NCBI GenBank assembly: GCA_963665265.2 | Contig: OY762224.2 | Coordinates: 1,240,001 to 1,304,000 of the forward strand | DNA from: CAXXHQ01 sp963665265 | GTDB taxonomy: Bacteria; Planctomycetota; Planctomycetia; Pirellulales; Thermoguttaceae | Reading direction: 5' to 3' | DNA: 64,000 bases | Part shown: positions 52,210-60,715 of the stretch, in pieces | How the letters are laid out: each line of letters begins with the position of its first letter | Numbering within the stretch: the first letter of the stretch is position 1 | Made by a program: the position numbers and the translations under genes | Notes under the pieces: generated by a model | Told to the model about the DNA's origin: nothing | Database searches by the model: none | The model's input: only the letters and a program-made list of their open reading frames with translations

Positions 52210-53634
52210 ATGGGACAAACGCCTTTGAATAATTTACGCGATTCCTACGACGTCGTCGTGATCGGCGCCGGGTTGGCCGGCATGACCGCCGCCAATACCC
52301 TCGCCCGCGCCGGACGGTCCGTTCTTCTCGTCGAACGACATTACAAGCTCGGCGGCCTAGCCACTTGGTTCCGTCGGCGCGGCGGACACATTTTCGACAT
52401 CTCTCTGCACGGTTTTCCCGTCGGAATGATTAAAAGCTGCCGGCGATACTGGACCCAAGAGATCGCCGACTCCATCGTCCAACTGAAGCATATTCGCTTC
52501 GACAATCCGATGTTTTCGCTCGAAACGACGTTCGACCGCGAGGATTTCACGCGACTGTTGATCGAAAAGTTCGGCATTTCCGCGGAAAGCGTGAAGGCGT
52601 TTTTCGACGCCGCACGGAACATGAATCACTACGACGATCAAACGACCACGGCCGGCGATTTGTTCGAACGCTTTTTTCCCGGCCGCGACGACGTCGTGCG
52701 GCTGCTCATGGAGCCGATCACCTACGCCAATGGCTCGACCCTCGAAGATCCGGCGCTCACCTACGGAATCGTCTTTTCGAATTTCATGTCGAAAGGCGTC
52801 TACACTTTCCAAGGCGGAACCGATCGCCTCATCCAATTAATGCGGAAAGAAATGCTCCGCAACGGAGTCGATATTCGCGTTTCCCGAGGCGTCGAAAAAA
52901 TCCTCGTTTCACCCGATCGCAAAGTGACCGGCGTGCGATTCGACGGCAAAGACGTTTCCTGCCGCGCGGTCTTGTCGAACGCGAACTTGCTCGGCACGAT
53001 TTTCAATCTGGTTGGCGAAGAGAATTTCGATCATGAATTCGTCGAGCAAGCGCGAGCTGTGCGCGTGAACAACTCGAGCGCGCAAGTTTATATGGCATTG
53101 AAAGAAGGCGAGCATATCGAAGAATCGACCGGCGACCTGCTTTTCAGCTCGACCGCCCCGCGTTTTTGCACCGACATGCTGTTAAGCCGCGACGTCACGA
53201 GCCGCACTTTTTCGTTCTACTATCCGAGCACTCGCCCCGGCTTCGATCGCTGCTACGTGGTCGCCAGCACAAACGCCAATTATGCCGATTGGGCGAATCT
53301 GGCGCCGGAGGATTACGATGCCTCAAAACGCGATCTAATCGCGACGACGCTTGCGGCGATCGAAAAGTACGTTCCGAACTTCCGCGAAAAACTCGCGTAC
53401 GTCGAGGCGGCCACGCCGAAAACGTTCGAACGCTACACCGGTCATTGGGGCGGCGCCAGCTTCGGTACGAAATTCGAAGGGCTCGCCGTGAGCCGCTCGC
53501 TGCACGAGCATGTGGGCGGTCTCTTCCACGCCGGCAGCGTCGGCATCATCATGTCGGGCTGGCTCGGCGCCGTCAACTACGGCGTCATCGCCTCGAACGA
53601 CGTGGACGCGTTTTTATTGAAAACCCAAAGGTAA
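52210..53634 (+). CDS. Phytoene-desaturase/CrtISO-like FAD oxidoreductase 2
   Basis: 474 aa. FAD motif GAGLAGMTAANTLARAG at residues 19-35, then LLVERHYKLGGLATWF; C-terminal FAD contact GLFHAGSVGIIMSGWLGAVN. It is a clear homologue of the preceding protein (GG-L-x-x-x-x-R-R-R-G-x-H / RYTGHERGS against RYTGHWGGAS) but divergent, so the pair could be sequential enzymes or a heterodimer. Gap 68 bp. Neither has a membrane-anchoring helix, so they probably act in the cytoplasm or at the membrane surface. Confidence 0.88.
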   Translation: MGQTPLNNLRDSYDVVVIGAGLAGMTAANTLARAGRSVLLVERHYKLGGLATWFRRRGGHIFDISLHGFPVGMIKSCRRYWTQEIADSIVQLKHIRFDNPMFSLETTFDREDFTRLLIEKFGISAESVKAFFDAARNMNHYDDQTTTAGDLFERFFPGRDDVVRLLMEPITYANGSTLEDPALTYGIVFSNFMSKGVYTFQGGTDRLIQLMRKEMLRNGVDIRVSRGVEKILVSPDRKVTGVRFDGKDVSCRAVLSNANLLGTIFNLVGEENFDHEFVEQARAVRVNNSSAQVYMALKEGEHIEESTGDLLFSSTAPRFCTDMLLSRDVTSRTFSFYYPSTRPGFDRCYVVASTNANYADWANLAPEDYDASKRDLIATTLAAIEKYVPNFREKLAYVEAATPKTFERYTGHWGGASFGTKFEGLAVSRSLHEHVGGLFHAGSVGIIMSGWLGAVNYGVIASNDVDAFLLKTQR

Positions 53635-53716
53635 CCCCGATTCTTGAATCGGGGCGGCCCAGCCGCAAGAGGCCGTACGACACGCCCGTAACTCCACTAT
53701 TAACTCGCAGATTTTA

Positions 53717-54145
53717 ATGACGCCGCAACAAGAAATACTCGACTCGATCCCGCATCGTCCGCCCTTCCTTCTGGTCGATACCATCGTCGAACGAACCGAG
53801 GCGAGCATCGTCTGCGAGAAGACGTTTACGGCGGACGAATATTTTTTCGCCGGTCATTACCCCGACTTTCCGCTGGTTCCCGGCGTGCTCCTTTGCGAAG
53901 CGGCGATGCAAGCCGGTGCGATTTTACTCGCGGCGTTCGTCGACGAAACGCACAAGGCGCCAGTCGCCACACGAATGAACGACGTTCGCTTCAAACGCAT
54001 GGTTCGGCCCGGCGAGACTGTTCGCATTGAAATTGAGCTGACTGAGCGCTTGGCCGACGCGTTTTTCATGAAAGCGAAAGTGACCGTCGAAGGGAAACAG
54101 GCCGTTCGCTTTGAATTCGCCTGCGCCCTGGCCGAAAAGAATTAA
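53717..54145 (+). CDS. FabZ-like 3-hydroxyacyl-ACP dehydratase
   Basis: 142 aa, typical FabZ length. Hot-dog fold with catalytic His47 in FAGHYPDFPLVPG and Glu61 in LLCEAAMQ, and the N-terminal IPHRPPFLLVDTI. It removes water from 3-hydroxyacyl-ACP to give trans-2-enoyl-ACP. Follows the second flavoprotein gene by 82 bp. Confidence 0.93.
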   Translation: MTPQQEILDSIPHRPPFLLVDTIVERTEASIVCEKTFTADEYFFAGHYPDFPLVPGVLLCEAAMQAGAILLAAFVDETHKAPVATRMNDVRFKRMVRPGETVRIEIELTERLADAFFMKAKVTVEGKQAVRFEFACALAEKN

Positions 54146-54187
54146 CTCCGTTCCCTATGCCCTAACCCCAACGCCCTATTTTCTTCC

Positions 54188-54985
54188 ATGTCCTTCCTGC
54201 AACTCGAAGATAAAACGGTTTTGATTTTCGGCGTGGCCAACAAAAAGAGCGTCGCCTGGCATATTAGCCGCACGCTCGTCGAGGCGGGCGCGAAATGCGT
54301 ATACGTCGTTCAACATGAGGCGGCCGCGGCGACCGTCGCCAAGCTCGTCGGCGACGCCGACATTTTCGTTTGCGACGTGGAGCGGGAAGAGCAAATCGCG
54401 AAACTGCGCGACGAACTCTCCGCGAAAAACTATAAGTTCCACGGCCTGGTCCATTCGATCGCCTTCGCCGATTACTCGGAAGGCATGAAGCCGTTCCACG
54501 AAACGCCGCGCAAGGCTTTTCTCCAAGCGCTCAATATTTCCTGCTTCTCGCTTACCGCGATTTGCAACGCGTTGAAGGAGCTGCTCGACGTCGACGCCTC
54601 GGTCGTGACCGTCTCCATTTCGACCACGCAAATGGCGAGCGAAAGCTACGGCTACATGGCGCCGATCAAAGCGGCGCTGGACGCCTCCTTGGCCTTCTTA
54701 ACGAAATCGTTCAGCGCTTTTTCCCGCATTCGATTCAACGCCGTCGCGCCGGGACTTTTAAAAACCTCGGCCTCGGCCGGGATCCCCGGCTACGTCGATT
54801 CCTATCTCTACGCCGAGCAAGTCATACCGCGCAAGAAAGCGGTCGAAACGCAAGAGGCCGCCGACGTCGCCGTGTTCTTGCTTAGTCCGCGTTCCAGCGG
54901 AGTCGTCGCGCAGAAGGTCGTCGTCGACGCAGGAATGGCCATCAACTACTTCGATCGCGCCATCGTTGAAAAAGCGACCCGATAA
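54188..54985 (+). CDS. FabI-like enoyl-ACP reductase
   Basis: 265 aa, typical FabI length. N-terminal NAD-binding GVANKKSVAWHIS (FabI-type G-x5-S-x-A), and catalytic Tyr154-x6-Lys161 in SYGYMAPIK, the spacing that separates FabI from ordinary SDRs. It reduces trans-2-enoyl-ACP to acyl-ACP with NADH. Last gene of the cluster, stopping 17 bp before the convergent phosphatase gene. Whether this is the cell's main FabI or a dedicated copy cannot be told here. Confidence 0.92.
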   Translation: MSFLQLEDKTVLIFGVANKKSVAWHISRTLVEAGAKCVYVVQHEAAAATVAKLVGDADIFVCDVEREEQIAKLRDELSAKNYKFHGLVHSIAFADYSEGMKPFHETPRKAFLQALNISCFSLTAICNALKELLDVDASVVTVSISTTQMASESYGYMAPIKAALDASLAFLTKSFSAFSRIRFNAVAPGLLKTSASAGIPGYVDSYLYAEQVIPRKKAVETQEAADVAVFLLSPRSSGVVAQKVVVDAGMAINYFDRAIVEKATR

Positions 54986-55002
54986 TGCGTTTCCGGCGAC
55001 GC

Positions 55003-55833
55003 TTAGGAAGCGGCCGCCAGTTCCGGTTCGCGGTATGCTTTCGCCCAGTCGGGACTCCAACGCGCCTCGTCTAATTGCTCGGCAAGCTCGGCCAGCGAGT
55101 CAACAATGATATCCGGTCGATATGCGTATCGCTTCAAATCTTCGCGGCAGGTTCCTCCGCTTAAGACTAAGACGGTTCGATAGCCTAATTGAACGCCTCC
55201 CAAAATGTCGGTCTCCATCGTGTCGCCGATCATCGTCGTTTCCTCTGCGGCCAGCCCTAGCTCTTTGCGAGCGTCGCGCATCATAAGCGGACTCGGCTTG
55301 CCGACGCTGAAGGCTTTGACGCCGGTTGCCGCTTCGATCATCGCAACTAACGCTCCGCAGCCGGGCCGAATTCCTTCCGCCGTCGGACAGTTGGGGTCCA
55401 AATTAGTGGCGACCAATTTTGCTCCGCGATGAACCATGCGAACGCCCGCTTCGAGCAATTCAAGACTGAAGGTCCGGCCTTCGCCGACGACCACGTAGTT
55501 CGGATCATTATCGACCACGGCGTAACCGTTGATGTGCAAAGCGTTGAGCAATCCTCCTTCGCCGATGACGAACGCCGTTCCGCCCGGTTTCTGTCGCGCA
55601 AGAAATCGCGCCGTCGCCATGGCGCTCGTGAAAACGTTCGTCACGTCCACTTCAATTCCCATGCGTGCGAGCTTCTCCTGCACGTCGCGACGCGTCCGCT
55701 GGCTGTTGTTCGTAAGTAAAAGAAACGGAATGTCTCGCTTGCGAAGCTGATTAATGAAATAATCGGCTCCCGGTATCAAGCGACTCCCTCGGTACAGTAC
55801 GCCGTCCATGTCAATTAGATACCCTTGTTTCAT
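55003..55833 (-). CDS. HAD-superfamily phosphatase, NagD type
   Basis: 276 aa from the ATG at 55833, preceded by GAGGAG. HAD motif I DMDGV at residues 8-12, motif II Thr/Ser in LLTNNSQRTR near 45, Lys in SVGKPSPLMM near 190 and motif IV MIGDTMETDILGG near 210, with the C2-type cap of NagD/AraL proteins. Hydrolyses small phosphate esters; in vivo substrate unknown. Convergent with the acyl cluster; no shared function is implied. Confidence 0.92.
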   Translation of the reverse strand: MKQGYLIDMDGVLYRGSRLIPGADYFINQLRKRDIPFLLLTNNSQRTRRDVQEKLARMGIEVDVTNVFTSAMATARFLARQKPGGTAFVIGEGGLLNALHINGYAVVDNDPNYVVVGEGRTFSLELLEAGVRMVHRGAKLVATNLDPNCPTAEGIRPGCGALVAMIEAATGVKAFSVGKPSPLMMRDARKELGLAAEETTMIGDTMETDILGGVQLGYRTVLVLSGGTCREDLKRYAYRPDIIVDSLAELAEQLDEARWSPDWAKAYREPELAAAS

Positions 55834-56514
55834 CGTTGCTCTCCTCGTTTGTTGCAACCGGCGTGATCGACCGACCGTTGCGCGGCTATACGACTCGCAA
55901 ACCGTTCAAAACCGGTTTGCTAAACCGAACAAAGATTCTCGAACGCGTTGGCGTCAATTGTGAAATCGCCGGCCTACTCTGCCTCGGCGGGCGAAGGCTC
56001 CTCTGACGTAATCCGTTACATGCGTCGTGAAAGTTGCATGGACCGTTCGCTTCCGCGAACAGTCAAGTGCGAGATCGGGCATTCCCTGCGCGACGTCGCT
56101 CGGTGGGGCATGCAATACAATTTCGTTGAACCCGACTCGACGATTCGTGCTTTCGTTCGTCGCGCCAAATTCAATCAAGGCGGGAGAAAACGACTCGCGT
56201 CGTTTTCCGAAGGACGGAACATCTCACGTTGCTCAGCGGAGGCGATCTATTGCACGTCGCGTGCCGTAATCTCGCCTCCTGCTCCGTTTCCTTCAGAAGT
56301 ATATGCAGCCAAAGAAGTAGATCAAGCGTTTTTCTTTGTTAGAAACTTCTTGCCGCCGCGATTGCTTATTCCGCGCGCATGGCGCGATGCGCTATCGCGC
56401 TTCCGGTTAGGCGTTTCGAGAATTTTAAATCGATTGAGAGGACGATAATGTCATGCAAACGCCAAAAATGTCACGCGACGCGGCCAGATAATCCGATCAT
56501 TCGAGACGCTGCTC
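55834..56514. other. Gene-free region between the RHH gene and the NagD gene
   Basis: 681 bp. A 166-codon plus-strand frame exists but has no ribosome site and an unprotein-like composition. A GCGCGAT/ATCGCGC stem lies at 56382-56400. Nothing else recognised. Confidence 0.5.
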
Positions 56515-56697
56515 TCACTCGCTCGATTCCGACTCGGAAGAGTTCGGCCTCGTATCCTTCGCGCGTTTTCGAACGGCTTCCTTCAAAACAAATTCGATTT
56601 GGCCGTTCACGCTACGCATTTCCTGTTGTGCCCATGCCTCAAGCGCTTCGTACAGTTCGGGATTAATGCGTAGCGGGAACGATTTTCGCGGCTTCAT
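56515..56697 (-). CDS. Arc-like ribbon-helix-helix DNA-binding protein
   Basis: 60 aa. The sequence PRKSFPLRINPELYEALEAW near the N-terminus is a ribbon-helix-helix: the strand R-K-S-F-P-L-R-I (polar alternate residues contact DNA), helix A (PELYEALEAWAQQ), turn, helix B (VNGQIEFVLKEAVRKR). The NGQIEFVLKEA-like motif with R-S-V-N-G is that of Arc/plasmid-type RHH proteins that sit beside SPFH genes in many bacteria. It ends in a short acidic tail (SSESESSE). The gene begins 31 bp after the SPFH stop, so they are one operon. The site GATATC-N5-GATATC in the operon promoter is a plausible target. Confidence 0.88.
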   Translation of the reverse strand: MKPRKSFPLRINPELYEALEAWAQQEMRSVNGQIEFVLKEAVRKRAKDTRPNSSESESSE

Positions 56698-56728
56698 GCA
56701 GTGTTTCCTACGAATTCGCGCGTAATGC

Positions 56729-57592
56729 TTAAGTGTAAAGCGTACCGGCGTTAATTACGGGCTGAGCGTCATGCTCGCCGCAGAGAACTACGAGCAAGTT
56801 GCTCACCATCGCCGCCTTGCGCTCTTCGTCGAGTTCGACGACTTTGTTTTCCGTGAGGTCGTGCAAAGCCATTTGCACCATCGATACCGCTCCATGAACG
56901 ATCTTTTGCCGAGCGTCGATGATCGCCTCGGCTTGCTGGCGACGGAGCATCACTCCCGCGATTTCCGGAGCGTAGGCCAAATGCGACAATCGCGCTTCCT
57001 CAATCTCCACGCCCGCCTTGGCGACGCGCTCTTGTAACTCCGCCTGCAACGCCCCGCTAACGTCCGTAATGTTGCTGCGCAAAGTGATTTCATGCTCTTC
57101 GCCGTGATCGTAACTGTACAGGTTCGCCAAATGGCGAACGGCCGATTCGCTCTGTATGCGAACGTAGTCGTCGAATCGTTCGACGTCGAACCAAGCTTGA
57201 GCGGTATCGCGAATTCGCCACACAATGACGGCCGCGATTTCGATCGGGTTGCCGCGTTTATCGTTCACCTTCAACTTCTCGCCGTTTAAATTACGAGATC
57301 GCAACGAAAACGCTTTTCGCACCAAAAACGGATTGGCCCAAAAGAAGCCGCTTTCGCGAACGGTTCCTTGGTAATTGCCGAAAAGGATCATCACTCGGGC
57401 CTCATTGGGTTGAATGATGAAATAACCGTTCAGACCAAAAAAGAAAAGCATGGCCGCAGGGACGGCAAACAACAGAAACAACGGCGCAAATGCGCAAAGC
57501 ATAAAGAGAACCGCGGTCGCCACGCCTAATCCTAGATGAGTGGGCATTGCCGCCCAAGCGCTCATCGGCACGAAAGTTTTTTCTTGCGTCAT
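56729..57592 (-). CDS. SPFH/Band 7 domain membrane protein
   Basis: 287 aa from the ATG at 57592, preceded by GGGAG; a longer frame reading 28 residues further up begins with an extra hydrophobic helix but has no ribosome site. Two hydrophobic helices at about 15-60 anchor it; the SPFH domain follows (GYFIIQPNEARVMILFGNY, then NGEKLKVNDKRGNPIEIAAV), with a coiled-coil-prone helix (LQERVAKAGVEIEEARLSHL; LRRQQAEAIIDARQKIV). SPFH proteins form membrane-associated oligomeric cages or microdomains. Upstream partner of the RHH gene. Confidence 0.92.
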   Translation of the reverse strand: MTQEKTFVPMSAWAAMPTHLGLGVATAVLFMLCAFAPLFLLFAVPAAMLFFFGLNGYFIIQPNEARVMILFGNYQGTVRESGFFWANPFLVRKAFSLRSRNLNGEKLKVNDKRGNPIEIAAVIVWRIRDTAQAWFDVERFDDYVRIQSESAVRHLANLYSYDHGEEHEITLRSNITDVSGALQAELQERVAKAGVEIEEARLSHLAYAPEIAGVMLRRQQAEAIIDARQKIVHGAVSMVQMALHDLTENKVVELDEERKAAMVSNLLVVLCGEHDAQPVINAGTLYT

Positions 57593-57635
57593 TTGATTTG
57601 CTCCCTTTAAAAACGAAAAGGCAAGGAATATCAAT

Positions 57636-57663
57636 ATGATATCACTTAGATATCTCATGTCAA
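57636..57663 (-). promoter_or_regulatory. Promoter of the SPFH-RHH operon
   Basis: TTGACA (57663-57658, perfect -35), 16-bp spacer, TATCAT (57641-57636, one mismatch to TATAAT). The start would be near 57629, about 37 nt before the ATG. Confidence 0.7.
57638..57654. promoter_or_regulatory. Operator-like tandem palindromes GATATC-N5-GATATC
   Basis: Two identical 6-bp palindromes 11 bp apart centre to centre lie inside the promoter spacer and -10. Pairs of short palindromic sites about one helical turn apart are how ribbon-helix-helix dimers usually bind, so autoregulation by the 60-aa protein is the simple reading. Confidence 0.5.
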
Positions 57664-57847
57664 GCCGTCGTCCCATAAATGAGCATCACGGCCGAGGTCG
57701 CGAGGGATGCTCTCCCCTCCGTTTGCCGAGCGTCGGCGAACAGGGTAAAATCGAGCTTTCATCGATGGTTGGACGCCGCTATCGTTTGCGACGCAACTCC
57801 TTCGCCACCAAGGGAATGCGCAGTCAGCCGCCTTTTTGAGAGTAATC

Positions 57848-60715
57848 ATGCCCCGCTATAATCCCGCCGTAATCGAGCCGAAATGGCAGAAGTTTTGGGA
57901 ATCAAATCGCACTTTTGCAGCCCCGAAGCTGCCCAAGGGCAAAAAACTCTATGTTTTGGACATGTTCCCCTATCCCAGCGGAAATGGACTCCACGTCGGA
58001 CATCCCGAGGGCTACACGGCGACCGACATCGTGTGCCGTTTCAACCGCATGAAAGGCGTTAGCGTCGTTCATCCGATGGGCTGGGACGCCTTCGGTCTCC
58101 CTGCCGAGCAGCACGCCAAAAAAACCGGCACTCATCCGCGCATTACCACCGAGGCGAACATCGCGAACTTTCGCCGTCAGTTAAAAATGCTCGGCTTCTC
58201 CTACGACTGGGATCGAGAAGTCGCCACGACCGACGTCGATTACTTCCGCTGGACGCAATTCATATTCCTTACGCTCTTCGACACCTGGTACGACGAGGCG
58301 GCCCAACGAGGCCGACCGATCGCCGAATTGCCGATTCCCGAGGACGTGACCGAGGAGGGCGAAGACGCCGTCGCCAAATATCAAGACGAGCATCGCCTCG
58401 CCTACCAACTCGAAGCGCCGGTCAACTGGTGCCCGGAGTTGGGAACCGTCTTGTCGAACGAAGAAGTCATCGGCGGCGTGAGCGAGCGCGGCGGCTATCC
58501 GGTCGTTCGCATTCCGTTGCGTCAATGGATGCTCCGCATCACGGCCTACGCCGATCGCTTGGAACAGGACTTGGACGGTCTGAATTGGACCGAGAGCATC
58601 AAGCTGTTGCAACGTAACTGGATCGGTCGCAGCGAGGGAGCCGAAGTCGATTTCTTCGTCGGCTCGTTCCTCGACGACGACGGCAAACCTTCGGAAAAAG
58701 AATATCACGGATGGCGAGCCGATCGTGAAATCGCCGGCTGGCCGCGCAAGCCTGACGAAGCGGTCCTTCGCATCTACACGACTCGTCCCGACACGCTCTT
58801 CGGCGCCACGTATATGGTCATCGCGCCGGAGCATCCTTTCGTCGAGCGGCTCACGCAGCCCGAGCAGGCGGCGGCGGTAAAAGAATATTGCGAAAAGGCG
58901 GCCCGAAAGAGCGATCTCGACCGCACCGACTTGGCCAAGGACAAAACCGGCGTCTTCACCGGCTCCTACGCGATCAATCCGATCAACGGCCAGCCGATTC
59001 CCGTATGGATCGCCGACTACGTGCTGATCAGCTACGGCACGGGCGCGATCATGGCCGTTCCGGCCCACGACACTCGCGACTTCGATTTCGCCAAGGCCTT
59101 CGACCTTCCGATCGTCGCCGTGGTCGATCCGGGCGAATCGCCTGACGTTCCGCGCGACGACCTCTTGGCCGGTCGCGTGGCGTTCATCGCCGACGGCACG
59201 GTTATCAACTCCGGCGAGTACGACGGCCTGCAAACGCCCGAGTTTAAGAAAAAAATCGTCGCCGATTTAGCCTCGGCCGGAATCGGTCGCAAGGCGGTCA
59301 ATTATAAGTTGCGCGATTGGCTCTTTAGTCGTCAGCATTTCTGGGGCGAGCCGTTTCCTCTACTCCACGAGCTTGACGCCGACGGAAAGCCGACCGGCCG
59401 ACTTCGCGCGCTTACGCCGAAAGATTTGCCGCTCGATCTGCCGCCGAAGATGAAATTCGACGCTGCGCACGATTCGCCGCAACCGCCGCTCGAATCCGCG
59501 CCCGAGGATTGGCTCTACGTCACCTTAGACGGCAAGCGCTACAAGCGTGAAACGAACACGATGCCGCAATGGGCCGGCTCCTGCTGGTACTATCTGCGGT
59601 TCCTCGATCCGAAGAACGACAAAGCGCTCATCGATCCTGAAATCGAAAAGGCCTGGATGCCAGTCGATCTCTACGTCGGTGGCGCCGAGCATGCCGTGCT
59701 GCACTTGCTCTACGCTCGGTTCTGGCACAAGGTCTTGTTCGATCGCGGGCTCGTTAGTACCGTCGAGCCGTTTCAAAAGCTCGTCAATCAAGGCATGATC
59801 CTCGGCGAGATGGAATTCACCGGCTATCAGACGGCCGACGGCGCCTGGGTCAGCGCATCGGAAGCCTCGACCGACGCCGACGGAAACCCGATTCTCAAAG
59901 CGTCGGGCGATTCGTTGCGAACGGTCAAGCTGACGACGGACCTCGTCGTTAAGCAAGGCGAGTGTTTCGTCTTGAAGTCGGACGCGAAAATTCGCATAGA
60001 CAGCCGCGCGTTTAAAATGTCGAAGAGCCGCGGCAACGTGGTTAATCCTGACGAAGTCGTGGCCGAGTACGGGGCCGATGCGCTTCGCCTGTATGAAATG
60101 TTCATGGGGCCGCTCGAAGCCGTGAAGCCCTGGAGCATGGACGGCGTGAGCGGCGTACGAAACTTTTTGGACCGCGTTTGGCGATTGATTATCGACGACC
60201 GCCAAGAGGCGAACGCCCTGAACGCGGCAATTCAAGACGTCGCGACGACCGAAGAGCAAGAACGCGTCGTTCATAAAACGGTCAAAGCCGTAACGAACGA
60301 TATCGAGCAAATGTCGTTCAACACGGCCATCGCCCGCATGATGGAGTTCACGAATTTCTTCTTCAAGCAAGACGTTCGGCCTCGGTCAGCCATGAAAACG
60401 TTCACGCTTCTCTTGGCGCCGTACTCGCCGCACTTAGCCGAGGAGCTTTGGGAGGCGCTGGGCGAAAAGACGACGCTGGCATATGAATCGTGGCCCACTT
60501 TCGACGAATCGAAGCTCGTCGAGAGCGTGATCGAAGTGCCGGTTCAAGTGAACGGCAAAGTCCGCGGCAAGATTTCGGTCGCGGCCGATACCGACAAAGC
60601 GACGCTTGAAACGCTGGCCAAGCAAGAGGCGAAAGTCGCCGAACAATTGGAAGGCAAGACCATCGTCAAAACGATCGTCATCCCCGGCAAAATGGTCAAC
60701 TTCGTGGTGAAATAA
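57848..60715 (+). CDS. leuS: Leucyl-tRNA synthetase
   Basis: 955 aa from the ATG at 57848 (MPRYNPAVIEPKWQKFW); an ATG four codons upstream is possible. Class I signatures: HIGH-type PYPSGNGLHVGHPEGYT near 45, and KMSKS in FKMSKSRGNVVNP near 720. The long CP1 editing domain is present (TRPDTLFGATYMVIAPEH near 315; ISYGTGAIMAVPAHD near 395), and the total is longer than E. coli LeuS (860 aa). It charges tRNA-Leu. The stop TAA shares its last A with the next gene's ATG. Confidence 0.97.
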   Translation: MPRYNPAVIEPKWQKFWESNRTFAAPKLPKGKKLYVLDMFPYPSGNGLHVGHPEGYTATDIVCRFNRMKGVSVVHPMGWDAFGLPAEQHAKKTGTHPRITTEANIANFRRQLKMLGFSYDWDREVATTDVDYFRWTQFIFLTLFDTWYDEAAQRGRPIAELPIPEDVTEEGEDAVAKYQDEHRLAYQLEAPVNWCPELGTVLSNEEVIGGVSERGGYPVVRIPLRQWMLRITAYADRLEQDLDGLNWTESIKLLQRNWIGRSEGAEVDFFVGSFLDDDGKPSEKEYHGWRADREIAGWPRKPDEAVLRIYTTRPDTLFGATYMVIAPEHPFVERLTQPEQAAAVKEYCEKAARKSDLDRTDLAKDKTGVFTGSYAINPINGQPIPVWIADYVLISYGTGAIMAVPAHDTRDFDFAKAFDLPIVAVVDPGESPDVPRDDLLAGRVAFIADGTVINSGEYDGLQTPEFKKKIVADLASAGIGRKAVNYKLRDWLFSRQHFWGEPFPLLHELDADGKPTGRLRALTPKDLPLDLPPKMKFDAAHDSPQPPLESAPEDWLYVTLDGKRYKRETNTMPQWAGSCWYYLRFLDPKNDKALIDPEIEKAWMPVDLYVGGAEHAVLHLLYARFWHKVLFDRGLVSTVEPFQKLVNQGMILGEMEFTGYQTADGAWVSASEASTDADGNPILKASGDSLRTVKLTTDLVVKQGECFVLKSDAKIRIDSRAFKMSKSRGNVVNPDEVVAEYGADALRLYEMFMGPLEAVKPWSMDGVSGVRNFLDRVWRLIIDDRQEANALNAAIQDVATTEEQERVVHKTVKAVTNDIEQMSFNTAIARMMEFTNFFFKQDVRPRSAMKTFTLLLAPYSPHLAEELWEALGEKTTLAYESWPTFDESKLVESVIEVPVQVNGKVRGKISVAADTDKATLETLAKQEAKVAEQLEGKTIVKTIVIPGKMVNFVVK

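Noticed and set aside
49135..54985. Calling the acyl cluster a ladderane pathway.
   Set aside because: The resemblance is limited to gene types; there is no radical-SAM gene and no other anammox marker in the window, so only a general unusual-acyl pathway is claimed.
55948..56448. A 166-codon plus-strand frame in the gap beside the RHH gene.
   Set aside because: No ribosome site, odd composition and no domain; left as gene-free sequence.
58181..59233. A 350-codon minus-strand frame opposite leuS.
   Set aside because: leuS is certain; the antisense product has no recognisable features.
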